A stretch of DNA of 64,000 nucleotides, taken from positions 3,135,305 to 3,199,304 of the forward strand of contig JAJEKV010000062.1 in the NCBI GenBank assembly GCA_021234155.1, written 5' to 3'. Each line of letters opens with the position of its first letter. Position 1 is the first letter of the stretch. Of this stretch, positions 11,124 to 23,420 are shown piece after piece. The DNA is from Isoetes taiwanensis. Its lineage: Eukaryota > Streptophyta > Lycopodiopsida > Isoetales > Isoetaceae. A model generated the notes under the pieces. That model was not told the origin of the DNA, did no database searches, and saw only the letters and a program-made list of their open reading frames with translations. A program made the position numbers and the translations under genes.

Positions 11124-13700
11124 ACATTGGGCTGGGCGGCAAAGTTACGTATAGTCCATCTACACCGTCCGTGTCACCATCGTGTCAAAAAAATGTCTGT
11201 CAACCTGACATCTTTAGTTTATTTATTTTGAAAAATTCTTATTGGCAGAGAATTAATGGTTTGATGACAGAGAGTCAACCTAATGATCTTGTTTTCCCAT
11301 GATATGTTACTTTGAACTTTGGAGAAGTCCAACACGTAAACGTCCACAGGGAGGAAATTTTTGGTTTTTTATGCTTTTGTTCAAAACAAGAAACCATCAT
11401 GGATCGGAGCTCAGGCGGCGCCGCCAATGCTCTGCCAAGAAACCTCCAGAAGGTTTTTTTATTTTCGAGTTAAACTTGGAAAGCCATAGCCGGAAAGCCA
11501 TAGCCATAGCTCGAAACCTGTTGAAAGCCATAGCCACACTCAAAATTATTATTAAAAGCCATAGCCCTTGGGGCCATAGCCATAGCTCGGAAGCTTTGAA
11601 GCTCGGAAGTCCCCTTAGCCGTAAGCTCGACCTCCATCTTCTATCTATTTGTGTTGCCTTGATCTGTGCCACGGGTCTAATGAAAGAACCACCGATTTAA
11701 ATGGCGGCGAGCCTTTAGGCTTTAGGATATCTTGGTAAACCAGATTTTTTTTTGACCTAGCAAAAATTTCCTCCAACCTTGGACATTTTGATTTCTAGGC
11801 ACCTACCGCGCATTGGTTGGGGGTTTCAAAATAAACCCCGCGCGGAATCCTAATTTTCTAAAACGGATATGGCCTACCGCCGGTTTATTTCACAAACCCC
11901 CTCCCCATCGGGCCATTTTTCCATCTTAAAGGCAATCCCGGTGATGGTCCGCGTGTAAATATCGGACATTGGCATGTTTAAACCAGCTTTAAGTCACAAA
12001 AATTGCGCTAAGAGGTGCCTCACATGTAAATTTTTCTGTATTCACATGCAGTTCATTTGAGGCCGGCCCGGTTTTGGCGTTGAGTCGTTAATCCACTTAA
12101 CTGCTTGAGCGATTCTGGTGGCGTCTCCAAAGGCCTAAAACTAAAGAAGTTTTTTAAGGTGACATGTGAAGCGTCCCTAAGTCCACACAAATATTATTAT
12201 TATTATTTGATCTAGCTCTCTTGGGGCCCTAGGCCATGGAGCGCTCGAGACATGTTAACATCCGATCTTGAGCAATAAGTTTGTGAATCCACCGTCTTAA
12301 TATTTGTGTGCCTTTAACATACCACTATGTACACATGGTTTAAATTTGGCTTCATTCGATATTTACGGTGCTCGTGCTTAAAGGGTGAAACCACATCTGC
12401 ACCTGGCCAAGACTAAAAACCCATAGCCGCCAACCTTGAAGCTGCATTTTGAATTTCTAGGCACACACAGGCACTCATCCTATCACATTAGGTGTGCCTA
12501 GTATGCAAAATTTCCTATGCGGGGGTGTGAATCCTAATTTTCTAGACAGGGATGTGAATCCTAAGCAGCGGTTAGGCTGGGTTCACATGCACCCATCGCT
12601 AGAGAGGGGCCATGTTTTGCCCTATGCTAGTTGGCAATGGCAGGTGATGGTTTATGTAAAAGGGTGAGCCTTTTTACACGACGGTGATGGCGCCTTCACT
12701 GCATGGGAACCGGCTTTTACCCCCGAGCAAAGAGCCTAGGAATCGCTAGATCAGCAGCTTCTCGCCCAAAAAACTCGAAGAAAAAAAATTAGGGTTCGTG
12801 CTTCCCCAGAGAATCCATCAGACTGTGATTGAGGGCTGTAGATTCCGATTCAATTTGCTTGGAAAGACCTAAAACTATAAAATTTGCTTTAAGTGTAAAA
12901 GCAAAAATCCAAACCTAATGGCCCATAAAATCAAACGAAAAAATCTGAGCTACAACAAAGTCTTGGATTTGATTGAGTTTCGAAGCTTCTGCGCCCATAT
13001 AGTCCTTCTACCGTATCTTCTGAGCTAGGTCTTTACCGAAAGAAAGCTCCAAATAAAGTTCTTGCCAAATTTGCAAATATGATGCATGGAATTTTCTTGG
13101 TCAGGCTGTGTTATGATACCAATGATTTGACCTTCGTAGCCCCACAATTTATTTTTGGGTTGCCCAAAGGGCAAAACCTATGCCATGTTGTGCAGAATAA
13201 GGAATATTCTATGAATATATGAAATTAACGGAGTAGATGGAATAGTTGAAGGGAATCAGAGGAGCATATATGAAATTGAAGGCGACACATAGTCCACAGA
13301 AGAGAAAAAAAAAAAGATGTTGACTTCAAGTTTTCTTGCTTAAATGGGCTCGAAATGATATCCGATGGAACTGGGAGCTTGCAGAAAAAGAAGTCATGAT
13401 GACAGGAAGTAACCGAGTAAATTGTCACTTGAAAGAACTCCGATATTCAAAGCTCTGAAATCTGTTATCTTATATAAGCCTGTTAGTTCGAATGAGGTAA
13501 TGCAGGGATTTAGGCTTCTTATTTGAAAACTGATTTGTTATAAATGGAGCACAAGTTGTTTCAATTCTTCGTCTTCATAGAGGGCAACCCTAGGTTGCAT
13601 CAGCGACTTGTTAAAAGGGTTAGGGCGTATTTGGGCAATGGTAAAATTTAAGGTTTTCGTTAATGTACGTATTCAATCTTGTATGATGCTAATGTTCGCA
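11124..13700. other. Intergenic, probable promoter side of the methyltransferase gene
   Basis: No recognisable gene. The first few hundred bases should contain the promoter and 5' UTR of the minus-strand methyltransferase gene, but I see no decisive TATA box. A short array of AAAGCCATAGC-like units is at 11,472-11,600. Two stretches (11,790 and 12,455) share 'atttctaggcac' with neighbouring bases, suggesting an old internal duplication. A TATATAA-like motif lies near 13,472. Confidence 0.4.
11472..11600. repeat. Degenerate short tandem array (GCCATAGC units)
   Basis: About seven irregularly spaced copies of GCCATAGC, often preceded by AAA. They keep both strands open here and create a spurious reading frame. 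It looks like a decayed minisatellite. Confidence 0.7.
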
Positions 13701-15299
13701 TAGTGGGTCTTTGCAAAGGTTTTTGTCGGCTTGTGTTTCTAGTTTTTATTGTAAAAATGACTTTTTTCCTTACTTTGTTTTTGCAAAATGCCGTCGTTTA
13801 AGTTTTTTGGAGAAACTTTGCGCCTACTGTTGTTGGAGAGCCAGATTGGATTTTGTTCAGCTGGCAAAACGATTTTATCTGTCTCCTTTTATATTATAGA
13901 GTTGCATCTTTGGCTCCTCATTGTGAAGATTACATGCAAAATTTCAGCTGTGGAAATGTCCAAAAAAAATATCATTAACCTAAAAGCAAGATATTCTGGG
14001 AAGGGACTCGCAAGAGGCACAAAATCGGCCAAGCAACGAGAATGGAAGAGGTGCTATCGTGAGAAGACGCCGATAACCGGTCCCAAAGGGGAAGTGGTCT
14101 TATATAGTAACTCGTCCCTTCCTAGAATGGCGATCCGAGGGCTCGGATCGATGCTATCATAGCTATTATTGCATCTAACTTCCTAACCTTTTATGTCGCA
14201 AATCATATTGTTCTATGATTATCAAACTTTCTTAAATATTTCCATCGTCTTTTTGATTTAAATTTAATCTATATGATTAGCCAAAGGAGAGGATTAAGGT
14301 TCAACCGAGGCTTTGTGTCAGGCCACATTGAATAAAGATCGTTGATTACAATCTTGCAAGTTGACCATAGCTTAACCAAAAAATGATCTGGAATTTGACT
14401 AGACGTTCAACTATAAATGTTATCAGGTGTTTCACCGGCATTTGAACGAAAATTTGACCAGAGGGTGAACAAATAATTGATGAGTGGTTTGACTGGGCTT
14501 CATGGGCATATGCGAGGGGAATCTTCACATATACATAGGGCGCCGGCTTCGCTGGTGCTAAATTCTTGTATGCTTATATTATTACATCGTTGTCTTTATC
14601 TGCAATTTTTTATTCGTTTTAGCAAATCAGCATCTTGATGAGTCGTGTGGTTAGGGTTCTTGAGGATGTTCTTAACTCTCAATAAACTGAGAAAAATTTC
14701 CAGAAAATGGCTCAGCCTGCAGTTCATTATGAAACCAGAAAGCAAAGCTCCTGCTGTCACAAGCATGATTGCATGCACAAGAAATCGATGCATACTTTTT
14801 CTTAAAGTTCTTCCTTGCCTCATACTTCTTCTCAGAGTTGTTCTTTGCCATTATAAGCAAATTGAAAATAGAGCAGATAAAGAATATTTAGGATTATTAT
14901 TCTTTGCTTTAATTTCTTGACTTTTTTTATATGAAAGCTTTGCATATTTTGCTAGTCTATAAAATGTACACTTTGAGGTTGCACTTCTAATTTATAAAGA
15001 ATACACTTTGTGCTTGCTGAAATAGGAACCTTCACAGAGTTATGTATTTCCATTTGGGAATTTTTGCATGTCTATCTTTTGTTCAAAGCACTTAATCATT
15101 CCCCGTCTGTTTATCATTGTGCAACATGGCGAGGTTTGCCAGACGCATGTGAATCGCAACTAACCTGCATTTACGTTGTTTGGTTTACAATTGAATGACA
15201 TTGCCATTTGTTGAGTATGGGCATTCACCTAAAGACGACATATTAATATGATGACTCAATGATGAACGGAGACGAGTTCATGACTTCTTAGAGTTATTA
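13701..15299. other. Unassigned; one small basic reading frame
   Basis: A plus-strand frame (13,788-14,162, with an internal ATG near 13,956) encodes a lysine/arginine-rich peptide with KARYSGKGLARGTKSAKQRE. I do not recognise it. It has no obvious splice partner and no neighbour that suggests a role, so it may be chance. The remaining sequence to 15,299 holds only short frames without domains. Confidence 0.3.
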
Positions 15300-15840
15300 T
15301 CCACCTTGGCACCAGGGCCCCAAGCTTATTTGCTTGCTTCATTGTCCAGGAACAAGCTTGTAGCTATTGCATCAATTCGCACGGGGTCCCACAGGCTACG
15401 GATTGAGACAGGTAGATGGGAGCGGCCGCAATTGCCGCGAGAAGCGAGACTATGTGCCTGTTGCCAGTTACAGGTTATTGAAGATGAAAGCCATACTCTT
15501 CTGAGTTGCCCTGCTTTTGAGATAGTCCGGAATCATTTTTTGACCTTAGCATTCCATTCCACGCTTCCACAACTTCTCAGAGCACCATCTGTGCATGACT
15601 TAGCATTATACATACTTGAGGTTCTAGATAAACGTCTGCAATTACTGAGCCCTCAGTAGTCATTATCTCCGCTTGTCTAGTATCATCATTACTGCAAAGG
15701 TTTTTCCCTTGAAAACCTTTCGAGGCAGGGGTTTTTTATTCCTAGTAGTAATGATTGTACTAGCCCATTGTATGGGTCCCATGACCTATTGGTCTCTGTG
15801 GACGTTAAAAAAATCTATTCTATTCTATTCTATTCTATTA
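15300..15840 (+). mobile_element. 5'-truncated LINE with pentanucleotide tail
   Basis: A plus-strand frame (15,306-15,659) encodes a LINE ORF2 C-terminus: RTGSHRLRIETGRWER, then a CxxC zinc part (LCACCQ), then EDESHTLLSCPAFE, the usual zinc-knuckle plus 'E-D-E-x-H-x-L-x-x-C-P' arrangement. About 150 bases of 3' UTR follow. It ends ATTGGTCTCTGTGGACGTTA, then A's and a TCTAT/TTCTA pentanucleotide tail. A related 3' end lies at 21,905-22,022. No reverse-transcriptase core is present, so this is a short dead copy. I found no clear target-site duplication. Confidence 0.75.
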
Positions 15841-18001
15841 ATCAAAGTAGTTGTTCCACAAATTGGCAAAACAAAACAAATCTAGCAATGGTGGTCACTG
15901 AGTTCCACTATTCTGTTATATATAGAATGTGTCTTTATAAAAAACTTTCTAAGTGGGAGGACCAAGCTGCAAAAGATGGATGTTTCAGAAAGACTTAAAA
16001 TCATTCCTTTATTGATTTGATGATTCATTTCTTTTCTTTTTTGAGACCCTAGAAATTAAGGTCAAAATATGCATTTAGATAAAGAACAAGGATTGTTATC
16101 TTTGAACACGTATAGTCCCACATGACCAATGATTTTTGAAAGCTAAATTTAAAACCCTGGCTCGAACAGGCAACTTTTTCTATTAAGGGTGCTCATTGGG
16201 CCCATGAGAATAAATAATATTCCTTCAAAAGCTACTAGGGTAATACTTTCCTAGCAATTCGGCAACAATTCAAGTAGCTAAGATAGGCAACTTCTTATGT
16301 TAAGGGTGTTGATTGGCCCACGAGAATAAATAACATTTCTTCAAAAGCTCACATTACGAAGGTAACACTTTGCAAGCAATGTGGCAACAATTCAAGCGCA
16401 ACAACTCATATTGCCACTACAATGGGAGTTGGACAAAAGACAACACAACAATTTCACATTGTAGTGGGGTGGATACAAGTATGTTATGTGACTATATCAA
16501 TCTTAAAACCATAAACATCTCATACTTCAAAAAATAAGATTGTTAGGACTTAAGTAGCAACATCCTAGACTATATAAATCAACATATCCCATAGATACAT
16601 CTTACATGTATGTGAAAAACAAATAATTCACATCTCAACCAGGGCTCGAAATTGGAGGGTTCCTCACCAGAATACCCGATTAAAGTTGGAAAAATCCACT
16701 TTCAAAAGTAGATGTAAGAAACTTTTTGGTGAAAATTTTGTAAAATGTTTGGTAAATTTGGCAAATTATAATTTTTTTCTTAAAAATCTGGTAAGTAGCA
16801 ATAAAACACGAGATATTGCTCGTCTAAGCAAAATCTAAATTCGAGGCCTGATCTCAACTCTTATTGGCATTATTGTTGGCCAATCTCGATTCATGAAAAA
16901 AAACTATTTTTGCACTTGCAAGAGTTTAGGGCCAACGTTGCTCCTCTAGATTTCACCACATTGTAAATTGTTACTGTGCACATTTTCATCTTCATCATAT
17001 ATATTGAAGTCGCCTCTAACTATGAAGGCACGCCCTAATGAACATGCACGATTTTGCTTATGCGCAATAATGGTGGACGTTGTCATAAAAACGGCATGCA
17101 TTCATACAGATTGCTAATCCACACATTACAATTAGATGTTCGGAACTAAACTACCATTGTTGAAACTGACATACATTTGTGATGAACAATTAACCAGTGA
17201 TTTGAAAAGATTATCACAAATCAAAAGTGACATGCATCCGTACTCATGCACGGCAACGCCGAGCACAATTTCATGTTGGAGATTGTATGGATATTGCAAC
17301 GTAATGTGAAGACAACCACAGACCATGTGACAAGCTAGATTTATCAACATCTTGGTCTATTTGTGCTTTCTTCTTAGACAAAAGTTTCATGTTGGAGAAC
17401 ATGTACGGTTGTTGTTCATGCATTGCAACGCATGGAACCCATTGTCGAACATGTAGTTTCTCTTGTCACAAGTAAAGACTTTACCATCACGCCACCCATT
17501 TTACATGTAGCAATATATTCATCATATTTACGTTTCAGCAACATGCATGTTAAACAAGGTGGCAAGCATGTATGGACGCCAAGTGATAAACATGTATTGA
17601 ATTAGGCTACATGGCAAGCAGACATATAGGCCTAGGGACACATTGGATAGTCCCCATTGCTGAGTTGGACGGACAAAATCTCAATTGGCCCCAGGTAATC
17701 GTATAGAATCTCTACTACCTTACTTAGTATTGCTTTATGGGTGGAAAAGGGATATAGAAGCATAGATGTGACGTTGCTTAGGGTGGAAAAAGGATACTTC
17801 AAATGGGTTCAATCACGAAGTTAGTGTGATGAAAAATGGAAAGATCATTTGATAAGAGGTTGGATAAGATTGTTACGACTGCTAGTAGGTCCTTTTGTTA
17901 GTAATAATGGTGGCCCATAGACTATGGACATGATAAATAGTAGGAATTTATGTTCCCGATTGTTAGGGGTATGAGTCATCTTCCTTCCAAAGTTGATGAT
18001 A
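15841..18001. other. Unassigned repeat-rich sequence
   Basis: No gene recognised on either strand. It contains a 117-bp imperfect tandem duplication (16,168-16,402, separate entry). The rest is AT-rich and has only short, domain-free frames. Confidence 0.5.
16168..16402. repeat. Imperfect tandem duplication, period about 117 bp
   Basis: Two diverged copies begin AGGCAACTT near 16,168 and 16,285, and share GAGAATAAATAA, TTCAAAAGCT and GGCAACAATTCAAG in the same order. The divergence indicates an older event than the 380-bp duplication at the window start. Confidence 0.75.
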
Positions 18002-18935
18002 TACAGTTCTCTAGAATGGTAGAGGTAAGTACTCTTGTATTACCCATTGTTGTACCTCCTATGAGCTTTCTATCTCTCTACTAGGTATGCTATCCTCCCA
18101 AATATGGTGTATACTTGTCCTCCTTCAAAAGATGGTGATGGTATCTCCCAAAGATGGTGTATACCTGTCCTCCTTCGAAAGATGGTGATGGTATCTCCCA
18201 AAGATGGTGTATACTTGTCCTACTTTGAAAGGTGGTGATGGTATACAGTTCACTAGAATGGTAGAGGTGAGTACTCTTGTATTACCCATTGTTGTACCTA
18301 CTATGAGCTTTCTATCTCACTATTGTATGAGAAATTGTGGTTAGTACCACATCAATAAGAAAGAAGTTGAGGATTCCATTGAAGGTACATTGCGCCCACA
18401 AATTCTTATATGATTAGAAGGTAGGTCACGATTCTACTAATCCTTTTAAGTACATGCTCTAGATCCATTTATCTGAATATCTTTTCATATGCTCGTCAAA
18501 GCAATTAGGCGACTCCTTTTTTTTGTCGAATGACTCAAAACTTAAATTGAAAAGAGAAAGACATTACAAGAAAATGCTAGGGAAGGTGAAGATAACTTCA
18601 AACCTCATCGCTAACATTAGGATGCAACCTTGAAGACAAATATTGATCATGAAGACAAAATTTAGTCTCATGGTAGAAAGAAAATGCTAGGAAAGGTGGA
18701 GATAACCTTAAATCTCAAATACTTGAAGATCAGGATGCAAATCTCAAATGCTTGAAGATTAGGATGCAACATTGAAGACACATTACTGATCATGAAGACA
18801 AAATTTAGTCTCTTGATAGAAAGAAAATGCTAGGAAAGGTGGAGATAACCTCAATTTTCAAACCTAACATTAGGATGCAACCTTCAAGACAAATACTGAT
18901 CATGAAGACACAATTTAGTCTCTTGGTAGAGACCC
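18002..18935. repeat. Two minisatellite-like arrays
   Basis: Array 1 (about 18,098-18,240) has roughly three units of about 54 bp containing GATGGTGATGGTATCTCCCA and TGTATACTTGTCCTCC. It is flanked by two longer direct repeats (18,001-18,075 and 18,238-18,315, with TAGAATGGTAGAGGT). Array 2 (about 18,563-18,935) has about three irregular units of 110-150 bp. These share GAAAATGCTAGG, AGGATGCAA, TTGAAGACA and GATCATGAAGACA. No protein is evident. Confidence 0.75.
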
Positions 18936-19215
18936 ATAGCAAGAGTGCGCACATCCACGAAAACCACCGCCATTTGTGAGTCGGTAAACAAACTAGAGCC
19001 CTGCAAATATTAAATGTTCGCTTTTTAAAGTGCAGCCATTTGTGAGCAAGAAGCCCCAGGAGGACTTCGTGACTCCGTGGCTCGTACGATGTGTACAGAA
19101 GGATGTCTGGACCTGTGCCCAAATGTGGCTGATGTTATCACGTAGAAGGAAGCAATGCTTAATTGACTCTGGGTCAACCTTGCAGAGTGGACAAAGAGGA
19201 CTGACATTGGGCTGA
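18900..19215 (-). mobile_element. L1-type LINE fragment (RT zinc-binding region)
   Basis: The minus strand gives VSPLCPLCKVDPES followed by IKHCFLLRDNISHIW. This is the C-P-L-C...E-S-x-x-H-x-F...W pattern of the zinc-binding part behind plant LINE reverse transcriptases, followed by degraded coding sequence. No 3' tail is visible next to it. It is a dead fragment in the same orientation as the one at the window start. Confidence 0.6.
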
Positions 19216-19384
19216 AAAGAATGAACTTATGACATTGGTTCTCAGCGCCCCTATGGAATGGGATTCTTGATCTTATGGTACTACATGCTAGGGAGTAGAT
19301 TATGTACTACATGCTAAAGAGTAGACTATATAATTCAACTATTGTATGTTTGGCCTTAGTACTCCTATAGTACTTATTATCATA

Positions 19385-19583
19385 AGTCTAGTGGTAACAC
19401 ACTAGGTCTAGTAACTATAGGTCTCGAGTTCGAGACCGCCCAGAATCGCACTCTGAACTGTTGGGTGTCAAAACCCACAGACGCAATGTAAAGTGGTTGG
19501 GGGCAGGGCCCAACCAAGCAATGTAGTGTGGTGTGTGGTCACATGTCCAGTTGGATGCTGCCTAGTGGCGTGACGTTAAAATA

Positions 19584-19643
<60 letters not shown>
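19385..19643 (+). mobile_element. tRNA-derived SINE with TATC tail
   Basis: The head has a Pol III-like A box around GTCTAGTGGTAACACACTAG and a B box GGTTCRANNCC-like region in GGTCTCGAGTTCGAGACC (19,420-19,437). A body follows with GTAAAGTGGTTGGGGGCAGG. The 3' end is TGGCGTGACGTTAAAATAC followed by about 14 CTAT units. Imperfect flanking repeats around TAGTACT(T/C)AT suggest a target-site duplication. The body and tail relate it to the larger element at 23,421-24,043. Confidence 0.75.
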
Positions 19644-19644
<1 letters not shown>

Positions 19645-21904
19645 ATAGTACTCATATACTAATTCTTATCATAGGAAGACAAAGAAAGTCACTTTGCCTC
19701 CAGATATGAAAGATAGTCACTTTAAGATTCAACTTGTGTCTGCCTTAATATTGGGGATGAAGTTGAAAAAAGCCTTTTCCAAAATACAAAAAATCTCAAC
19801 ATACTATAATATTATTAGTATGTTAGTATAAGCTCCAACCTTACCTCATCTTATCTTATCTTATCTTAATCTGTGTGATTGTTATCTTCATAATTCATTA
19901 GGTCTTTTAATGTTATTATCTCTTTTTGTCAAAACTTGCCATCTATATGGTTGATCTCATCCTTGAAAGTGTCATTGAGTATGCCTTCATCAGAATTGTT
20001 AGTCTCTAATACCTACACAATATATTAATCTTCTTCATGATTTTCTTCTTCTATATCTTGCAAGACCTGGAATGGATACAATCTATCAAAGACATTTTTG
20101 GAAGGTTGCTGCATTCTACTCGTTTCAAAGATCCAACATGTTTCCAAAATCCTTCAACATTTTGCATTTCCTTTTGAATGTACATTTTGCTATAGGAGGG
20201 CTCATCTTATTGCCTTCTGCTATATGTTTCCTATCGTAAATGAAAGATATTGTGGTTCCCAATTATATTGTTTCTTTCTCGGCATAGCCCTAAAGGCTCC
20301 TTGTCTTATCATATTTTTAATGATCTAATGTGCACCCTTGCTTGAGGCACCTAACTCCCCGACGATTTGTTCTCTTGTCATACTTGATGTTGCAGGTTAG
20401 TCATCTCTCGATTGTTGCGTGCAAAGATCGAGCAACGTCTTTGAGGAGGCCTCAATATTCTTGTTGCGAATTATTTCTCTTTTGTGAAATAATCAAACTT
20501 CATCAACAGAGGTGCCTAAACTTCAATATCTTCCATTATTTATTTTGACATGCCATCGATGATTGTCTAGTTTTGGAGCATTCCCTTTTAGTATTGCTCA
20601 AAATTTCTAACCATAGTGGGAAATTAATTTGTACTTCACGAATGTTCAAAAAGCTCAACGAGAACACACTTCACTTCATCGGTCGATACATGCTTTATGT
20701 AGGAGCTTGTTAAGAATAATAAGACTGCTATAGTGGTCGTAAGATGCACCAACTACGAACACAATACCACTGTAGCGCTACAAAGTTTTCTATTCAGCTA
20801 GACACAAACAACAATTATACGACACAATCAATAGTAGTGTTGGATGACTATATTCAATCTAATTGCAATGTCCATGACTAGCTGAGAAAAGATATGCATC
20901 TTTAAAAGCACTTTAGAAAACCTAGTCCTCTTCTAAATCTTCATTAATAAGAGTCAGGAAAATGAGGCCCACGTAAAGTAAGTCGATTCAAATTCATGGA
21001 ACAATATGAAATGTGGCGAGCCTATCGAGTTGACCCTCTTGGCAACTCAGGATCTTGTCTAAACTTGCAAAAGACTAAATCTAGGCTGGTATAAATAACT
21101 TCACAAAAGTGATAGCACAAAGAATTGGATCTTCCGATGCAATTGAAAATGAACCATTCTAATGTAGATCCAGTATCCCATATATAATATAATTCAAAGG
21201 AATCACTATTCTCAATATATATACCGTTCAATTTAGCAAGTCAATTAGCAGTTTCTAGCTAAACCACGATCCTCGGCTACACTGTCGCCATCAGCTGTAT
21301 CACTGCCTTGCTCAATCACAACATGCACGCAAAGGGAATGGTCGCTGTGACTAAGTGAGAATCATAAATTGCCTATGCATATATAAGAACACCTTATGAC
21401 TTTGGATAACAAGAACATAGACATAAGCAAAGACAGAAGATCATATGTGAGTAAAGTGCTAGACAACGACAATACTATATAAAATAGAACACATAAGCAT
21501 CAAAAGCGAAGAACATAGCCAAAGAGATCAAATCATCACGATGCATAGTTTTGGGACAATGGATATCCAGGTCCTGGTAGCAGAAAAATGCTCAGCCAAC
21601 TTACAATACAAACCCTTCAATAGGAGTGGTCGGTAAACCTCGTCTATGCATATCCTTCCAGCCTACGTCTAGCACTAGAAGACCTCTTACCATGGAGTCA
21701 AAGAGTTGACACAATATTCTTGCTAGGAAAACTGCGTCTGGTATTACGATGCACAAGAATATAGAGAACGTAGATGAACATGAATAACGATGGAGAAGCC
21801 TAGGCCACCGAATTTGGATTCTCGACCTCGAAGGATTCAAGAGATATCAAAATGCCAAGACACAGTGATGCACTACCAAAGATCATGACATGTGGAGTTA
21901 AGCT
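19644..21904. other. Unassigned AT-rich sequence
   Basis: Short frames on both strands, including 20,098-20,328 and 20,330-20,548 on the plus strand, carry no domain I recognise. There are simple-sequence bits such as TCTTATCTTATC near 19,850. I see no gene. Confidence 0.5.
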
Positions 21905-22022
21905 CAGGTTTTACCCTCCTGGGCGGGGGTTTTTTAATCCTAGTAGTAATATGCTTGCTGCCTTGTTTGGGTCCCATAGGCCAATTGGTCTCTGCAGACG
22001 ATAAAAATCAATTCAATTCAAT
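21905..22022 (+). mobile_element. LINE 3' end with AATTC tail
   Basis: A short, strongly 5'-truncated copy of the 3' UTR seen at 15,700-15,840. It shares GGGGTTTTTTA, TCCTAGTAGTAAT, GGGTCCCAT and TTGGTCTCTG, then CAGACGATAAAAAT and a CAATT/AATTC pentanucleotide tail. No coding part is present. Confidence 0.75.
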
Positions 22023-22914
22023 TATAATATTTACTAGACGTGTGTAAATACTAATTGTTGATGATGCCCATAATCACATGTATAGCTGAAAGGACTAGAG
22101 AACAATTGACCTTCACTTCAGTTGGCGATGTTGTGGATGCATGGAGGCATTATTATACTCTAGGCATGTCGAGATAGCTTGTCGAGTGAGCCTTGTAATT
22201 ACATCAATGTAAGTTCAACATTAAGCAAATAGACATTTTTCTTATGCGAAGCTCACCCCAAGATCCATTTTCAATAAAGAATGCAACATTTCATATTAGC
22301 TTATACTAAAGTTTTTAGCCTTAATAACTTACCATACTTTTTACATGCAATATCTCTTGCCGAACAACCAAACCATGTTAGCCAACTCAAAGATTTTTTT
22401 CCATAAGATCATATTCTCATGCTACTGAAACCGATACTTGGTAGTAAAAATAATATAATGCAACATGTCAACAAAGTCTCATGATATAGATCCAACACTT
22501 AATCAACAATCTGTCTTCCTTGCTCTCTTGTTTATGCTTCCATAAAGATCCTTGATCTCATATATAGTTCCGGACTCTAGTGGCAGTGCCACTTCACTCT
22601 AGCACTACTAGTAATGAACTAAGTGTGCTTCTTTTGTAACAATCACTTAACTAGTTATCTTTAGACACTTGATACTTCTCTTATGCGACAAAAATCATAG
22701 GAAAGTGATATTTTGGGGACGTAATGCGCTCATGCCATGTGTCCCCAAACCTATAACCCTTAAATTCAATGGTCCTATATGACCTAGGGCCCAATATTTG
22801 TACGTAACACAATTCATGATCTTTCTATCCAAGGTTAAATGCTTGCATACAGGAATGGCATGGCATTTTTTCCAGGGACTATTGATGTCGTTAAGTGGAG
22901 GTGGGGATGGCTGC
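22023..22914. other. Unassigned AT-rich sequence
   Basis: No gene, RNA gene or mobile element recognised on either strand. Confidence 0.5.
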
Positions 22915-23085
22915 TTGGAATGCCTCCTAAAATGCCATTGTTGAAAAGTGAAAATAGGTTAAACAACAATTTATGGAGGTAAAAATCGTCAGAATCCCAA
23001 CCTCCTTGGAATGCCTCCTAAAATGCCATTGTTGAAAAGTGAAAATAGGTTAAACAACAATCTATGGAGGTAAAATTGTCAGAAT
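22915..23085. repeat. Tandem duplication, period about 91 bp
   Basis: Two copies begin TTGGAATGCCTCCTAAAATG (22,915 and 23,006) and are almost identical through GTTAAACAACAAT.TATGGAGG, implying a recent local duplication. Confidence 0.85.
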
Positions 23086-23184
23086 AGAGGGTAGATTGTT
23101 AGAATGTATGGTGAAGCTCTTAGAGCGCGAGGTAAAATTGATGGATGCAAGTACAAATGCTAGAACACCCAGAAAAGAAAAAGG

Positions 23185-23305
23185 TTATGTGGCGCTACCC
23201 AATTGGAGAAAAAGGTTATGTGGCGCTACCCAATTGGAGCATCTCGCAGAATACTCGACTTATTCATGGCGCTACCCAATTGGAGCATCTCACAAAATAC
23301 TCAAC
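23185..23305. repeat. Short tandem units with GGCGCTACCCAATTGGAG
   Basis: Three tandem copies of GGCGCTACCCAATTGGAG with different linkers, and a fourth copy at about 23,508-23,525 inside the adjacent SINE-like element. The link suggests the array was seeded by SINE sequence. Confidence 0.7.
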
Positions 23306-23420
23306 TTATTTTTAAATTATTTGAAAAGAAAGAAAGTTGAGGAAGAGAGCGAGACAGCACACCAACATTGTTGTATGGGTGATGTCCTATTCATGTTAAG
23401 TTTCATGTTAAGTTCCTATT

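Noticed and set aside
11299-11700. 133-codon frame near 11.3 kb
   Set aside because: Driven by the GCCATAGC repeat array; the opposite strand is open too and no domain is seen.
19420-19437. Possible functional tRNA gene at the SINE head
   Set aside because: The A and B boxes are present, but no complete cloverleaf can be drawn and the body and tail are those of a SINE.
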